Shown one piece after another: positions 6,835-15,234 of a stretch of DNA of 21,315 nucleotides. The stretch lies in contig DGXO01000073.1 in assembly GCA_002395605.1 (NCBI GenBank), forward strand, positions 1-21,315, read 5' to 3'. This stretch comes from Bacteroidales bacterium UBA4230 (GTDB taxonomy: Bacteria > Bacteroidota > Bacteroidia > Bacteroidales > UBA932). The translations under genes and the position numbers were made by a program. The notes beneath the pieces were generated by a model that saw only the letters and a program-made list of their open reading frames with translations, was not told the DNA's origin and searched no databases. Within the stretch, counting starts at the first letter, position 1. Each line of letters begins with the position of its first letter.

Positions 6835-8187
6835 ATGAAAAAAGCATTTGTAACCATTTTAGGCCTTGCTGCATGTCTGGTGGCATGTAACAAGGCAGAA
6901 AAGGTGGCACCTGCGGCACTGGATCCTAACCGTCCGGTGCAGTTCACGGTCTCCAACATCTATTCGCTGGAGACTAAGGCGCCGCTTGACGGAACTAGTG
7001 CTGTAGAAGTGTTTGCAGGTGATCCCATTAATGCATCGAATGTCAAACTTACTGTGAAGACATATGATGCAACTGCGAAAACCGGCACACTCAACACATC
7101 CAATTCATTGCTTTGGGGTGTTGGCCAGACTGATGGCTCTACCAACTTCTTTGCAGTGTATCCTCATGAAGGATCTAGAACAATTACAAAGCCTGAAGAT
7201 ACTGCTGTAGAAAGTAACTGGTATCTTCCGTACAGTATTTCAGCTGCATCAGATGTTGCGTATGCGAATGACTTCCTTGTAGCTGTGGCAAGTCAGAAGC
7301 CTGGTACATCCACTGAAACTAACAAGGTGGCTCTTGCATTCAAGCATCCTTTTGCAAAGCTTGTTTACAACATTGATAACACTTCTGATGACTATGTGGT
7401 TTCTGCTACAATCAGCGGTATCCGCAGGAGTGGAAACATTGGTTTTACTACTGGTGTTGTGACTGCTACTGGTGATGCTATTGCTGCAGCAAACGCTGTT
7501 GCTCTTGATGTTGAGACTGCCGGTACTAAGTTCTGGACAGTGGTCATGCCTGACGCATCTAACGTTAATCCCGTTGTTGTTTTAACAATGGGATCCGGTG
7601 CCAAGTATACCTTTAAGCTTAATGGAACAGGTATGCCGCTTGAGGCAGGTAAGGAGTATACTGCTACCATACCTGTGACTGGGTCAAGTCATGAGGTACC
7701 TGTTTCTGACCGAGCCGTGTACGGTACGTTCACTGTTACTGACTGGACTCCGGTGGCAATTGCTAATGAGAGTATTATCTCTGGTGGCGCTACTGAGGCA
7801 ACTAATTGGTGGTATATCGTTGGTAATATTGCCAAAGAAAATGAGACAACTGACAGTAACTGGGGACTGCACCTGCCGCTTCAGTGTGTTGGTGAACATC
7901 AGTGGGAGGTTAAGTTCTACTATGCTGGTACCTCAGATGATTCTAACGGATTCAAGATAAAGTATGCTCCCGTAGCAAATCCTACATCTGACTGGAGTGC
8001 GGCTTATGGAAAGAATGCGACTATTGCCGTAGCAGATATTACTGCTGCCGGTGAGGGGGGGCTTCTTGTTACCGAACTGATTTTGACCGGAGTTGGCGAT
8101 GGTATTCGCATTGATACTAAAGGAAAATATAGGGTTCGTTTCTATGATGACACCCACAATTTCCATATTTTCAAATTAACCGACTAA
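6835..8187 (+). CDS. Fimbrillin-like lipoprotein with C-terminal SusE/F-like module (A)
   Basis: First gene of an eight-gene run. The lipoprotein signal ends at LVAC with N-K-A-E following. Residues about 25-305 resemble the fimbrillin (Mfa-like) fold: an early SLETKA motif followed by VEVFAGDPI, the hallmark LAFKHPFAKLVYNI near residue 170, and a closing FTVTDW near 303. From about 324 a separate module begins (WWYIVGNI, W325-W326, then FKIKYA and YRVRFYDDTHNFHIF), resembling the SusE/SusF-like modules of the neighbouring amylase. Proposed role: surface or pilus-borne starch binding; the domain reading is by eye and the ligand is inferred. Its base composition is AT-richer than the downstream genes. 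A run of seven G lies at 8055-8061 near the 3' end. The next gene starts 16 bases after the stop. Confidence 0.75.
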   Translation: MKKAFVTILGLAACLVACNKAEKVAPAALDPNRPVQFTVSNIYSLETKAPLDGTSAVEVFAGDPINASNVKLTVKTYDATAKTGTLNTSNSLLWGVGQTDGSTNFFAVYPHEGSRTITKPEDTAVESNWYLPYSISAASDVAYANDFLVAVASQKPGTSTETNKVALAFKHPFAKLVYNIDNTSDDYVVSATISGIRRSGNIGFTTGVVTATGDAIAAANAVALDVETAGTKFWTVVMPDASNVNPVVVLTMGSGAKYTFKLNGTGMPLEAGKEYTATIPVTGSSHEVPVSDRAVYGTFTVTDWTPVAIANESIISGGATEATNWWYIVGNIAKENETTDSNWGLHLPLQCVGEHQWEVKFYYAGTSDDSNGFKIKYAPVANPTSDWSAAYGKNATIAVADITAAGEGGLLVTELILTGVGDGIRIDTKGKYRVRFYDDTHNFHIFKLTD

Positions 8188-8203
8188 TTTAAATGACACT
8201 AAT

Positions 8204-9490
8204 ATGAAAAAGACATTTTATATTCTTTGCGCCGCTGCAACTGCTTTGGTATCTTGCAATAAGGCCGAGGTAGCTACGCAAATTGCGGATTCTAGTTCAA
8301 GACAGATCTCTTTCTGTGCGGAAAACTTCTATTCGTTTAATACAAAAGCAATAACAAATGGCGATGCTGTTTCTGTTTTTTCTGGTTCGCCTGTTGAAGG
8401 TGCAGCTAATCAGCAATATAATATTACGGGCTTTTCATCCAATGCTGGTAGTCTAGTTAAAGCCGGTGCTGGCTTTTTATGGGGAATAACTCAGATGGGA
8501 ACTACAACCACAGCACCCTTCTATGCTATTTATCCGTATTCAGCTGATGGACGTTCGGACTTTAGTTCGACAAATGATCTTGCCTGGAATATTACAACTG
8601 CCGCAAATGTTTCATATGCTATGAATGTCTTAGCTGCGTATACGACTGCGTCTCCTGGTGAAGGTGAATCAAAATTAACTTCTCCAGATGCTGTTTCTCT
8701 GTCCTTTAAGCATCCTTTTGTGTTACTTGAGTACACCATTACGAATAGCGATTCATTTGATTCTATTAAGGAGGTGAAAATATCTCAGGTCCCGAATCAA
8801 GGCTATCTATACTACAATGCTGCTTTAGCAAAGCCTAAGATGGAATCTGAAACAATTGTTTTGGGAGAAGAAGTTATGGCTTATTCTGATGGGAAGTATT
8901 ATGCTGTTATATTTGCAGCAGAAGGCCAAACTCCTAAAGTGACAATTGAAATGAATTCAGGAGCAAAAGCAAGCTATACCACTACCTCAACAGATTTTAC
9001 TCAGGGTTATAAATATACAGCAACAATTGAATATACTCGAACTCATTCGGAAGTGGCCTCCGTTCGTGATGTTTCGGTTTCATTCACTTCAAAAGAGACC
9101 TGGGACTCAGGTGTAATATCTTCGCCTGGTTCTCAGACTTCGGTCGAAGAAGGTACAACCAATAGTAATTGGCCAGGAATCCGTGGCACAAACCTAACTA
9201 TAGGAGGATCTGCGCCTACTTGGAGCCTAAGCGTCCCGATGACGTGCATCGGCGACGGCTTATACGAGGCGGAAATTACAAAAGTCGGTGATGGTAATAT
9301 GGAGTTCAAGGTGTATATTAAGGGCTCTAACACTTGGAAAGGAGGTGGCACAGAGCATTCCGGGACGTCTAAATGGGATAATACTTGGAGCATGTATGAT
9401 GATGATGCTTCTGGTAATATTGTCTGGGGTGAATCTCCCTCTATAGTGCGTTTTGACGGTACAAATGTATATGTAAGAACTAAGAACTAA
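8204..9490 (+). CDS. Fimbrillin-like lipoprotein with C-terminal SusE/F-like module (B)
   Basis: 428 residues. The lipoprotein signal ends at LVSC followed by NKAE, as in the preceding gene. The fimbrillin-like part shows SFNTKA, then VSVFSGSPV, FLWGI, FYAIYPY and LSFKHPFVLLEYTI. It is close in plan to gene A. The C-terminal region (about 315-428) has TWSLSVPMTCIGDGLYEAEI and MEFKVYIKGSNTWKGG, similar to the SusE/F-like modules nearby but more divergent, and ends NVYVRTKN. This is the most AT-rich gene of the set: 60-base lines counted by hand gave 22-24 G+C, against 35 in a line of gene E. The gap to the next gene is eight bases. Function as a glycan-binding pilin or surface protein is inferred from the domains and neighbours. 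Confidence 0.7.
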   Translation: MKKTFYILCAAATALVSCNKAEVATQIADSSSRQISFCAENFYSFNTKAITNGDAVSVFSGSPVEGAANQQYNITGFSSNAGSLVKAGAGFLWGITQMGTTTTAPFYAIYPYSADGRSDFSSTNDLAWNITTAANVSYAMNVLAAYTTASPGEGESKLTSPDAVSLSFKHPFVLLEYTITNSDSFDSIKEVKISQVPNQGYLYYNAALAKPKMESETIVLGEEVMAYSDGKYYAVIFAAEGQTPKVTIEMNSGAKASYTTTSTDFTQGYKYTATIEYTRTHSEVASVRDVSVSFTSKETWDSGVISSPGSQTSVEEGTTNSNWPGIRGTNLTIGGSAPTWSLSVPMTCIGDGLYEAEITKVGDGNMEFKVYIKGSNTWKGGGTEHSGTSKWDNTWSMYDDDASGNIVWGESPSIVRFDGTNVYVRTKN

Positions 9491-9498
9491 ATAACGAG

Positions 9499-10989
9499 AT
9501 GAAACAATTATTTATTCTCCCCCTCGCCGCCCTTACGCTCCTTGCCTGCACTCGTCAGACGGTGCCGACACCGGAGGCACAGCGCGGCCCTGAGGTCCGT
9601 TTTACGGCCTCTATTCAGAACGAACTGGTTCTGAAATCAGCTTCAACTACTGCCCTCAATGGCAAAACAGTCCGTATCGTTGCAGACGCTTCCCTTGGAA
9701 ACGCAACAACCACCGCAACGGCACAGGATGGTGCTCTCACCGTAGATCCTGAACACAAGATCTGCTGGAACGTAGGTCAGACCGACCCTTCAACATTCGT
9801 AGGTATCTACGGTGGTGAAAGCGTACCCGAAGCCCCTGCAGGCCTGCAGGTGGCTTATAATATGCTTGACAATGATACATACAACTATGCTTATCATTCG
9901 GCATATCTTACCGCAGTTACAGCTCCTGTTAATCCTGGCGAGACCGCTGCACTTCATTTCAAGCACCCTTTCTCCAAGGTTATTGTTACAATCGACAAGC
10001 AGATAACAGGTGAACTGAGCGCCCCCATTCTCAAGAATGTGGTCCTTTCCGCCACCCTTAACCTTGCAGAAGACAACGTGACATCCCCGGCAGCAGCTGG
10101 CAATGTTACCATGGTTGCATCAGAAACGGCCAACGTTTATGAAGCGGTGATCATGCCTGTATCGGCACAGCCCACAATTGTGGTTCCCGTTGGCGGAAAA
10201 GATTACATTTTTGCCATTACCGCTCCCGTGGCATTTGCTGCAAACAAGAGCTACTCCGTTACAATCACTATTACCGACAACACTCCCGCTTCCGGTGATG
10301 CGCTTGACTTCAGCTTTGACGTGACCGACTGGGAAGCCTATGATGGAGATGCTATCAGCTATAACGACATCACTGAACAGTGGTCCATTATTGGTTCCGT
10401 GAACGGTGATAACTGGAGCACGGACATTGTAATGCCGTCCATACGTGCAGGAGTGTACAAAGTGAGCGGTATTAACGTAGGTGTCGGTGACAAGTTCCTT
10501 GTTCGTAAGTCTGCCAGCTACGATTATAAATATGGTATGAAGACCGGCGTTGAGTACATCGATACGGCTACCGGTGACAACCAGTATCTTACAGAGAACG
10601 GTGCCGATATAGTCCTGTCACAGGCTGGTATCTGGGATATCACATTCGCAGATTACAAACTTCTACCAGAACGTAAAGGCGACCTTGCTACCGGTACCCT
10701 GAATATCTACGTGACCGATCAGACCGGTTGGACCGGCGATAACGTGCTTCATGTCTATTCATATGCAGGTGTAGGTGAACTTGGTGCATGGCCTGGATTT
10801 GGCTCAACCGCTTCCGATGACTATAAGAAGTTCACTCTTACCGGTGTTGGGAAGAACGTAACCACAAAGCTTATCTTCAACAATAATAATCATGAACTTC
10901 AGCTTGCTGATTACGAGTATGTCCTGAAGGCTGATTCAGCTGACCTCTATCTCACAGTCACAACTGAAGGCGTTACTGTTACAGAATAA
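9499..10989 (+). CDS. Fimbrillin-like lipoprotein with SusE/F-like and CBM26-like modules (C)
   Basis: 496 residues; the lipoprotein signal ends at LLAC. The fimbrillin-like domain has VLKSAST, GKTVRIVADASLGNA, YAYHSAYLTA, LHFKHPFSKVIVTI and closes with FDVTDW. It is most like gene D next door. Two modules follow. The first (about 293-392) reads QWSIIGSVNGDNWSTDI and later GADIVLSQAGIWDI, parallel to the amylase's second SusE/F-like module (SWTIIGTVGGTNWDTDF, then GANITVSAGTYDI). The second (about 400-496) reads LNIYVTDQTGW, GAWPGFG and LIFNNNNHELQ, parallel to the amylase's CBM26-like module (GAWPGTY, LILNNNG). This is the clearest link between the pilin-like genes and the amylase. Spacing to gene D is 13 bases. 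Confidence 0.78.
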   Translation: MKQLFILPLAALTLLACTRQTVPTPEAQRGPEVRFTASIQNELVLKSASTTALNGKTVRIVADASLGNATTTATAQDGALTVDPEHKICWNVGQTDPSTFVGIYGGESVPEAPAGLQVAYNMLDNDTYNYAYHSAYLTAVTAPVNPGETAALHFKHPFSKVIVTIDKQITGELSAPILKNVVLSATLNLAEDNVTSPAAAGNVTMVASETANVYEAVIMPVSAQPTIVVPVGGKDYIFAITAPVAFAANKSYSVTITITDNTPASGDALDFSFDVTDWEAYDGDAISYNDITEQWSIIGSVNGDNWSTDIVMPSIRAGVYKVSGINVGVGDKFLVRKSASYDYKYGMKTGVEYIDTATGDNQYLTENGADIVLSQAGIWDITFADYKLLPERKGDLATGTLNIYVTDQTGWTGDNVLHVYSYAGVGELGAWPGFGSTASDDYKKFTLTGVGKNVTTKLIFNNNNHELQLADYEYVLKADSADLYLTVTTEGVTVTE

Positions 10990-11002
10990 TAATTCGTGAT
11001 AT

Positions 11003-12223
11003 ATGAAAAAACTATTTTTCCTAACACTTGCCCTGGCGGCGGCATTCGCCTGCCAGAAGAATGCGGCCCCGGTGGCGGAGACTACCGGTAATGCGGTGCG
11101 CTTCCGCGCTGAAATTCCCAACACGTACGTGCTCAAATCAACTGCCCTGGAGGGCAAGAAGGTGCGTATTGCTGCTGATGCCACACTTGACAATGCAACC
11201 ACAGTTGCTCTTGTGGAAGGCAATAAACTGACCCCGGAAACAGATATCTTCTGGAAACCGGAACAGACTGCAAAGACCACTTTCGTGGGCCTTTATCAGG
11301 ATCTTGAGAGCGGTGACGCCCCCGCGGCCCCCACAGACCTCAAGCAGGAATACGGTATGGTGAGCGGCGAAGGCGCACATGACTACGCCTATCACTCAAC
11401 CTACCTTACCGCCACTGCAAAGGACGTTACCCCTGAAACCACTGTGAACCTTGCCTTCAAGCACCCCTTCTCGAAGCTTGGCGTAACCGTGACCAACGAC
11501 CTCACTGACGGATTCACCGTAAAGGGCGTAGTCCTTAAGGACATCGTGACCAAGGGAACCCTTGACCTTGCCGCCGAGACAGTTGAGCTTGGAACCGAGA
11601 AACTGCCCGTCCCGGCAACCCTTGTTGAAGGAAAGTACAGCGCAATCATCCTCCCTCAGAGTGCAAAACTTGCAATCTACGTAACCGTTAGCAAGGAAGG
11701 TGCCGAAGACCGTGAGTACGCATTCACTCTCACCGCAGCCAACGCCTTCGTAGCCAACAAAGCCTATAGCGCAAACGTAAAGCTTACCGATGAAACCGTT
11801 GTTGGCGAGGCCGTTGGCTTTGCCTTCACCGTGGCCGATTGGGAAGATGCAGGCACCCTCGAGACCGAGGAGCTTGTGGAAACCCACGTATGGAGCGCCA
11901 TCGGCTCATGGGATGATTGGGCTGCCGATATTGACCTGACCGAAACCTCCGCCGGCATCTGGGAAGCAGACATCGCCTACACCGCCGGTGCGCAGTTCAA
12001 ACTCCGCCAGGACCACGCCTGGGACAAGAGCGCCGGCCTCAAGAGCGGATGGTCCTTCTATGGACTTGGCGCATTCGATGACGGTTATCTTGAAGAAAAC
12101 AGCAGCGTCAACATCGTCCTCAAGGCCAATGCCGACACCGATGTTGAAGACGGTACTTATCACATTGAGTTCCATTCGGCTGACTATCGTTTCATCGTCA
12201 CCGCAGTTACCCCTGAACCCTAA
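11003..12223 (+). CDS. Fimbrillin-like lipoprotein with one SusE/F-like module (D)
   Basis: 406 residues; the signal ends at AFAC. The fimbrillin-like domain shares with gene C the segments VLKSTALEGKKVRIAADATL, YAYHSTYLTA and LAFKHPFSKLGVTV and closes at FTVADW; C and D look like a tandem duplication. A single C-terminal module (about 295-402) has WSAIGSWDDW, FKLRQDHAWDKSAG and WSFYGLGAF, ending YHIEFHSADYRFIVTA. That module is closer to gene E's than to gene C's. It lacks the extra CBM26-like module found in C and E, and the protein ends with TPEP where E continues into a proline-rich linker. Spacing to gene E is 17 bases. Confidence 0.77.
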   Translation: MKKLFFLTLALAAAFACQKNAAPVAETTGNAVRFRAEIPNTYVLKSTALEGKKVRIAADATLDNATTVALVEGNKLTPETDIFWKPEQTAKTTFVGLYQDLESGDAPAAPTDLKQEYGMVSGEGAHDYAYHSTYLTATAKDVTPETTVNLAFKHPFSKLGVTVTNDLTDGFTVKGVVLKDIVTKGTLDLAAETVELGTEKLPVPATLVEGKYSAIILPQSAKLAIYVTVSKEGAEDREYAFTLTAANAFVANKAYSANVKLTDETVVGEAVGFAFTVADWEDAGTLETEELVETHVWSAIGSWDDWAADIDLTETSAGIWEADIAYTAGAQFKLRQDHAWDKSAGLKSGWSFYGLGAFDDGYLEENSSVNIVLKANADTDVEDGTYHIEFHSADYRFIVTAVTPEP

Positions 12224-12240
12224 TTAATTAGACTAAAGAA

Positions 12241-13767
12241 ATGAAAAAAGTATTATTCATAGCATTATCAGCTGCACTTACACTTGTAGCCTGCCAGAAG
12301 CAGGAGACAGTTCGCAGCGCACAGCCCGGTGAGGTACGGTTTACAACCAATATCCAGACCTACACCGTGAAGGCCACCGACACCGCATTCGAGAACAACG
12401 ACAAGGTTGGTATCTTTGCCGGAGCTCCAATTAGCAAAAACAACGTGGAAGCCGTTGTGAGCGGTACAAGCCTTCTTCCCGTAACCCCCATCAAGTGGGT
12501 TGAGGGAAATAACAGCGTAGTCAAGTTCTTCGCTTACTACCCCTACGATGCCGCCGCAACGGCATCCTACAACTTCGCCGTCCAGAGCAACCAGAGCGCA
12601 CTTGACTTCTACAAGAAGAGCGACCTCATGCTTGCCAGCGCATCTTCGGCACCCGTAGAGACCGCAGTGGCTCTGCCCTTCTCGCACGTGCTCTCAAAGG
12701 TGGTTATCGGCCTTACCAACAACGTCCCCGAGACCACTGTGACAAAGGTGGAGTTTGAAGGCGTGGCCCTCAGCGCAACCGTGAACCTTGAAACCGGCGC
12801 CCTCAGCGGCCTTGCAACCGAGCTCGGCACCATCACCGCCAATCCGGTTTCGGCCACGTCCTACCAGCTGATTGTGGTTCCCCAGACCGCATCCCCGAAG
12901 ATCCGTGTAACCCTTTCAAATGGCAAGGCATACCTCTATGAACTGGCTTCGGCATTCACCTTCAAGGCCGGAAAGAAAGCCACCGCAGCCCTTACGCTGA
13001 ACCCTCAGCAGGAAGCCGGCTCCGTGGAATTCACCCTGGAAGTGAACGACTGGGACACCGACACCGACGCCCTTGGCTTTGGCGACCCTTCAGTTGAAGA
13101 CGCCGCCGAAGGCTGGGCCGTCATGGGCCTTGGCGGAGACTGGGAGAACGGTGTAGCCATGACCGAAGACGAGTACCACAACTGGAGCGCCGATATCACC
13201 TATGCCGAAGGCGACGAGTTCAAGCTCAAACTTGGTGACACCTGGGTTGGCATGCAGCCTACATGGTCATATTACGGCCTTGGAGACTTCGGCAACGACA
13301 CCAACTACCTCCAGGAAGGCGACGAAGCCATCAACATCGTCCTTCAGGCAGCAGGTGAGTACCACCTCTTCTTCGCCCCCGACACCAAGTGGTTTGTTGT
13401 GACCGCAAAGGGAACCACCCCTGATCCGGAACCCGACCCTGAAACAGCCACCCTTACCCTCAATGTCCTTAACACCATCGGCTGGGAGACCATGAACGTT
13501 TACTGCTGGACCGACACCGATCCCTGGCCTTGCTATACCGCTGCATGGCCCGGAGATGCCGCTGCCGCAGAAGACGTGGTTGTAGAAAGCGTAACCTACA
13601 AGAGCTTTACAATCACCGGCATTCCCCAGAATGCAACCGACGTGAAGTTCATCCTCAATAACGGCACTGAACAGACCGCAAATCTGGACCTTCCCGCCCT
13701 TACATCCGCAAACGTTACCCTCTTTGCAGAGCTCAAGGCCGACAAGACCGTTGAATTCGCCCAGTAA
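12241..13767 (+). CDS. Fimbrillin-like lipoprotein with SusE/F-like and CBM26-like modules (E)
   Basis: 508 residues; the signal ends at LVAC. The fimbrillin-like domain contains TVKATDTAFENNDKVGIFAG, FAYYPYD, LPFSHVLSKVVIGL and closes at LEVNDW. The C-terminal half has a SusE/F-like module (about 290-393; WAVMGLGGDWENG, FKLKLGDTWVG, WSYYGLGDFG), then the linker TPDPEPDPET, then a CBM26-like module (about 403-508) with LNVLNTIGW, AAWPGDA and KFILNNGTEQ. Aromatic residues are frequent in both modules, as expected for alpha-glucan binding by stacking. The order of modules matches gene C and part of the amylase. The gap to gene F is 15 bases. It is probably a surface starch-binding component; the pilin role is inferred. 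Confidence 0.78.
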   Translation: MKKVLFIALSAALTLVACQKQETVRSAQPGEVRFTTNIQTYTVKATDTAFENNDKVGIFAGAPISKNNVEAVVSGTSLLPVTPIKWVEGNNSVVKFFAYYPYDAAATASYNFAVQSNQSALDFYKKSDLMLASASSAPVETAVALPFSHVLSKVVIGLTNNVPETTVTKVEFEGVALSATVNLETGALSGLATELGTITANPVSATSYQLIVVPQTASPKIRVTLSNGKAYLYELASAFTFKAGKKATAALTLNPQQEAGSVEFTLEVNDWDTDTDALGFGDPSVEDAAEGWAVMGLGGDWENGVAMTEDEYHNWSADITYAEGDEFKLKLGDTWVGMQPTWSYYGLGDFGNDTNYLQEGDEAINIVLQAAGEYHLFFAPDTKWFVVTAKGTTPDPEPDPETATLTLNVLNTIGWETMNVYCWTDTDPWPCYTAAWPGDAAAAEDVVVESVTYKSFTITGIPQNATDVKFILNNGTEQTANLDLPALTSANVTLFAELKADKTVEFAQ

Positions 13768-13782
13768 TCCGTCCTTCACCCT

Positions 13783-14646
13783 ATGAGAAAATATATTGTA
13801 ATACTCACAATAGGTATTCTCGCCTTGGGTGTATGCTCTTCGTGCCGAAGGGGCAGGGAGAACCCGGAGGAGGCGATGTTTGCCCTTAGGGAAGATGTGG
13901 TGTTCACCGCATCGGCCAGCGGGTACGCATCGTCTACCAAAGCTTCGGATTCGGCCCTGGAAGACGGTGACGAGATAGGAATCTTTGCCCTGGACCCCAT
14001 TGACGCGCTAAACGTCAAGGGGACCCTGGGGCAGGGAAAAGTGAAAACCGAGGTTCCCGTGAAATGGGGACTGGACCAGAAGGAGATTTCGCGCTTTGCG
14101 GCCTACCTGCCCTACATGACAGGTACGGAAGGCGCCGACCTTTCGTTCAGCGTGAAGGCCGACCAAAGCTCCTACGCGGGCTATTCGGCCTCTGACCTCA
14201 GGTACGCCGTGACGGACGCCGTTCCCGGAACGCCGGTGGATTTCCTCTTCCAGCACTCGCTCTCCAAGCTTGTGGTGGTGATGGAATCCCCGGACGTTGA
14301 AGTGGAAAGCGTTGTGACCGGCGAACTTGTGACCGGGGTAAAGCTCAACATTGTGGACGGAAACGTGGAGGGAACCGCCCTTAAGGGCACCGTAACCATG
14401 GGCAAGGCCGTAGCCGCAAACGGCGGCGAAGGCCATGTGGCCATCCTGGTGCCCCAGAAGGGAGTTTTCCCCCTTACCGTAACCCTCAAGGGCGGCACCA
14501 CCATAAACGCCGTCATGCCATCTACCGTAACCCTCATGCCCGGCATGGCCTACAAGGCAGTTGTGGGCCTTACCGGCACATTCAAGCTTACGGTTACGGA
14601 CTGGGCCGACGACGGGGAAATGCCTTATATTAATAAAGGAGCATAG
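13783..14646 (+). CDS. Minimal fimbrillin-like lipoprotein without binding module (F)
   Basis: 287 residues. The signal peptide ends near LGVCSSC, so either cysteine could be lipidated. The protein consists of the fimbrillin-like region only: SSTKASDSALEDGDEIGIFA, FAAYLPY, FLFQHSLSKLVVVM and a closing LTVTDW about 13 residues before the end. It resembles the N-terminal part of gene E (both have GIFAxxPI) but has no C-terminal SusE/F-like or CBM26-like domain. It is the natural candidate for a polymerising stalk or base subunit of a type V pilus, the module-bearing neighbours then being tip or accessory subunits; this assignment is inference. The next gene starts three bases after its stop. 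Confidence 0.75.
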   Translation: MRKYIVILTIGILALGVCSSCRRGRENPEEAMFALREDVVFTASASGYASSTKASDSALEDGDEIGIFALDPIDALNVKGTLGQGKVKTEVPVKWGLDQKEISRFAAYLPYMTGTEGADLSFSVKADQSSYAGYSASDLRYAVTDAVPGTPVDFLFQHSLSKLVVVMESPDVEVESVVTGELVTGVKLNIVDGNVEGTALKGTVTMGKAVAANGGEGHVAILVPQKGVFPLTVTLKGGTTINAVMPSTVTLMPGMAYKAVVGLTGTFKLTVTDWADDGEMPYINKGA

Positions 14647-14649
14647 CGT

Positions 14650-15231
14650 ATGAAAGCACGTATACTGACACTCATCATAGCGGCTTTCGTAGGTATTGGA
14701 TCCTTGGGGGCCCAGAATCGATGGGCCCTCAAGACCAACCTCCTTCACGATGCCACCGCTTCCGTGAACCTTGCCCTTGAATACGGTTTTTCCCCTCACT
14801 GGAGTGCCGAAGTCTCTGCAAGCGTGAACATGTGGGACCTGCCGGACCAGCTCAGGCTGAAGCATGCCATAGTGCAGCCTGAGCTCCGGTACTGGCTCTG
14901 CGACCGCTTCGGCGGCTGGTTCTTTGACGCCCATGTCATTGGAGGCTACACCCCCGGCGTGGGCGGGTTCTGGGATTTCAGCCAGTACTACCACAAGTTC
15001 CCCAACCTCAAGACCTTCCTCCTCAAGGACGCCATAATGCTTGGCATAGGCGGCGGTGTGGGCTACGACGTAGTCCTCTCCCGCCACTGGAACCTTGAGT
15101 TCGAGCTTGGCCTTGGGTACATGTACGTACGCGGAGACGAGTTCTGGAACGACACCCTTGTCCTGAAGGCTTCCGAATTCGACTATCTGGGCCCTACAAG
15201 GCTAGGTTTAACCATCTCTTATATCTTCTAG
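14650..15231 (+). CDS. DUF3575 family outer-membrane barrel-like protein
   Basis: 193 residues with a cleavable signal peptide ending near SLGAQ. The mature protein begins NRWALKTNLLHDATASVNLALEYGF-like strands typical of DUF3575, alternates hydrophobic and polar residues through WSAEVSASVNMW, GGVGYDVVLSRHWNLEFELG and GLGYMYVRG, and ends in phenylalanine (TISYIF) as outer-membrane beta-barrels do. Its precise function is not known. DUF3575 genes recur beside fimbrillin and DUF3868 genes in Bacteroidales. Gaps of three bases on both sides bind it to gene F and the DUF3868 gene as one translational unit. Confidence 0.8.
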   Translation: MKARILTLIIAAFVGIGSLGAQNRWALKTNLLHDATASVNLALEYGFSPHWSAEVSASVNMWDLPDQLRLKHAIVQPELRYWLCDRFGGWFFDAHVIGGYTPGVGGFWDFSQYYHKFPNLKTFLLKDAIMLGIGGGVGYDVVLSRHWNLEFELGLGYMYVRGDEFWNDTLVLKASEFDYLGPTRLGLTISYIF

Positions 15232-15234
15232 GCC

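Noticed and set aside
14008..15087. A 359-codon minus-strand open frame
   Set aside because: It covers gene F and the DUF3575 gene antisense; both of these have signal peptides and family motifs, while the antisense product has none.
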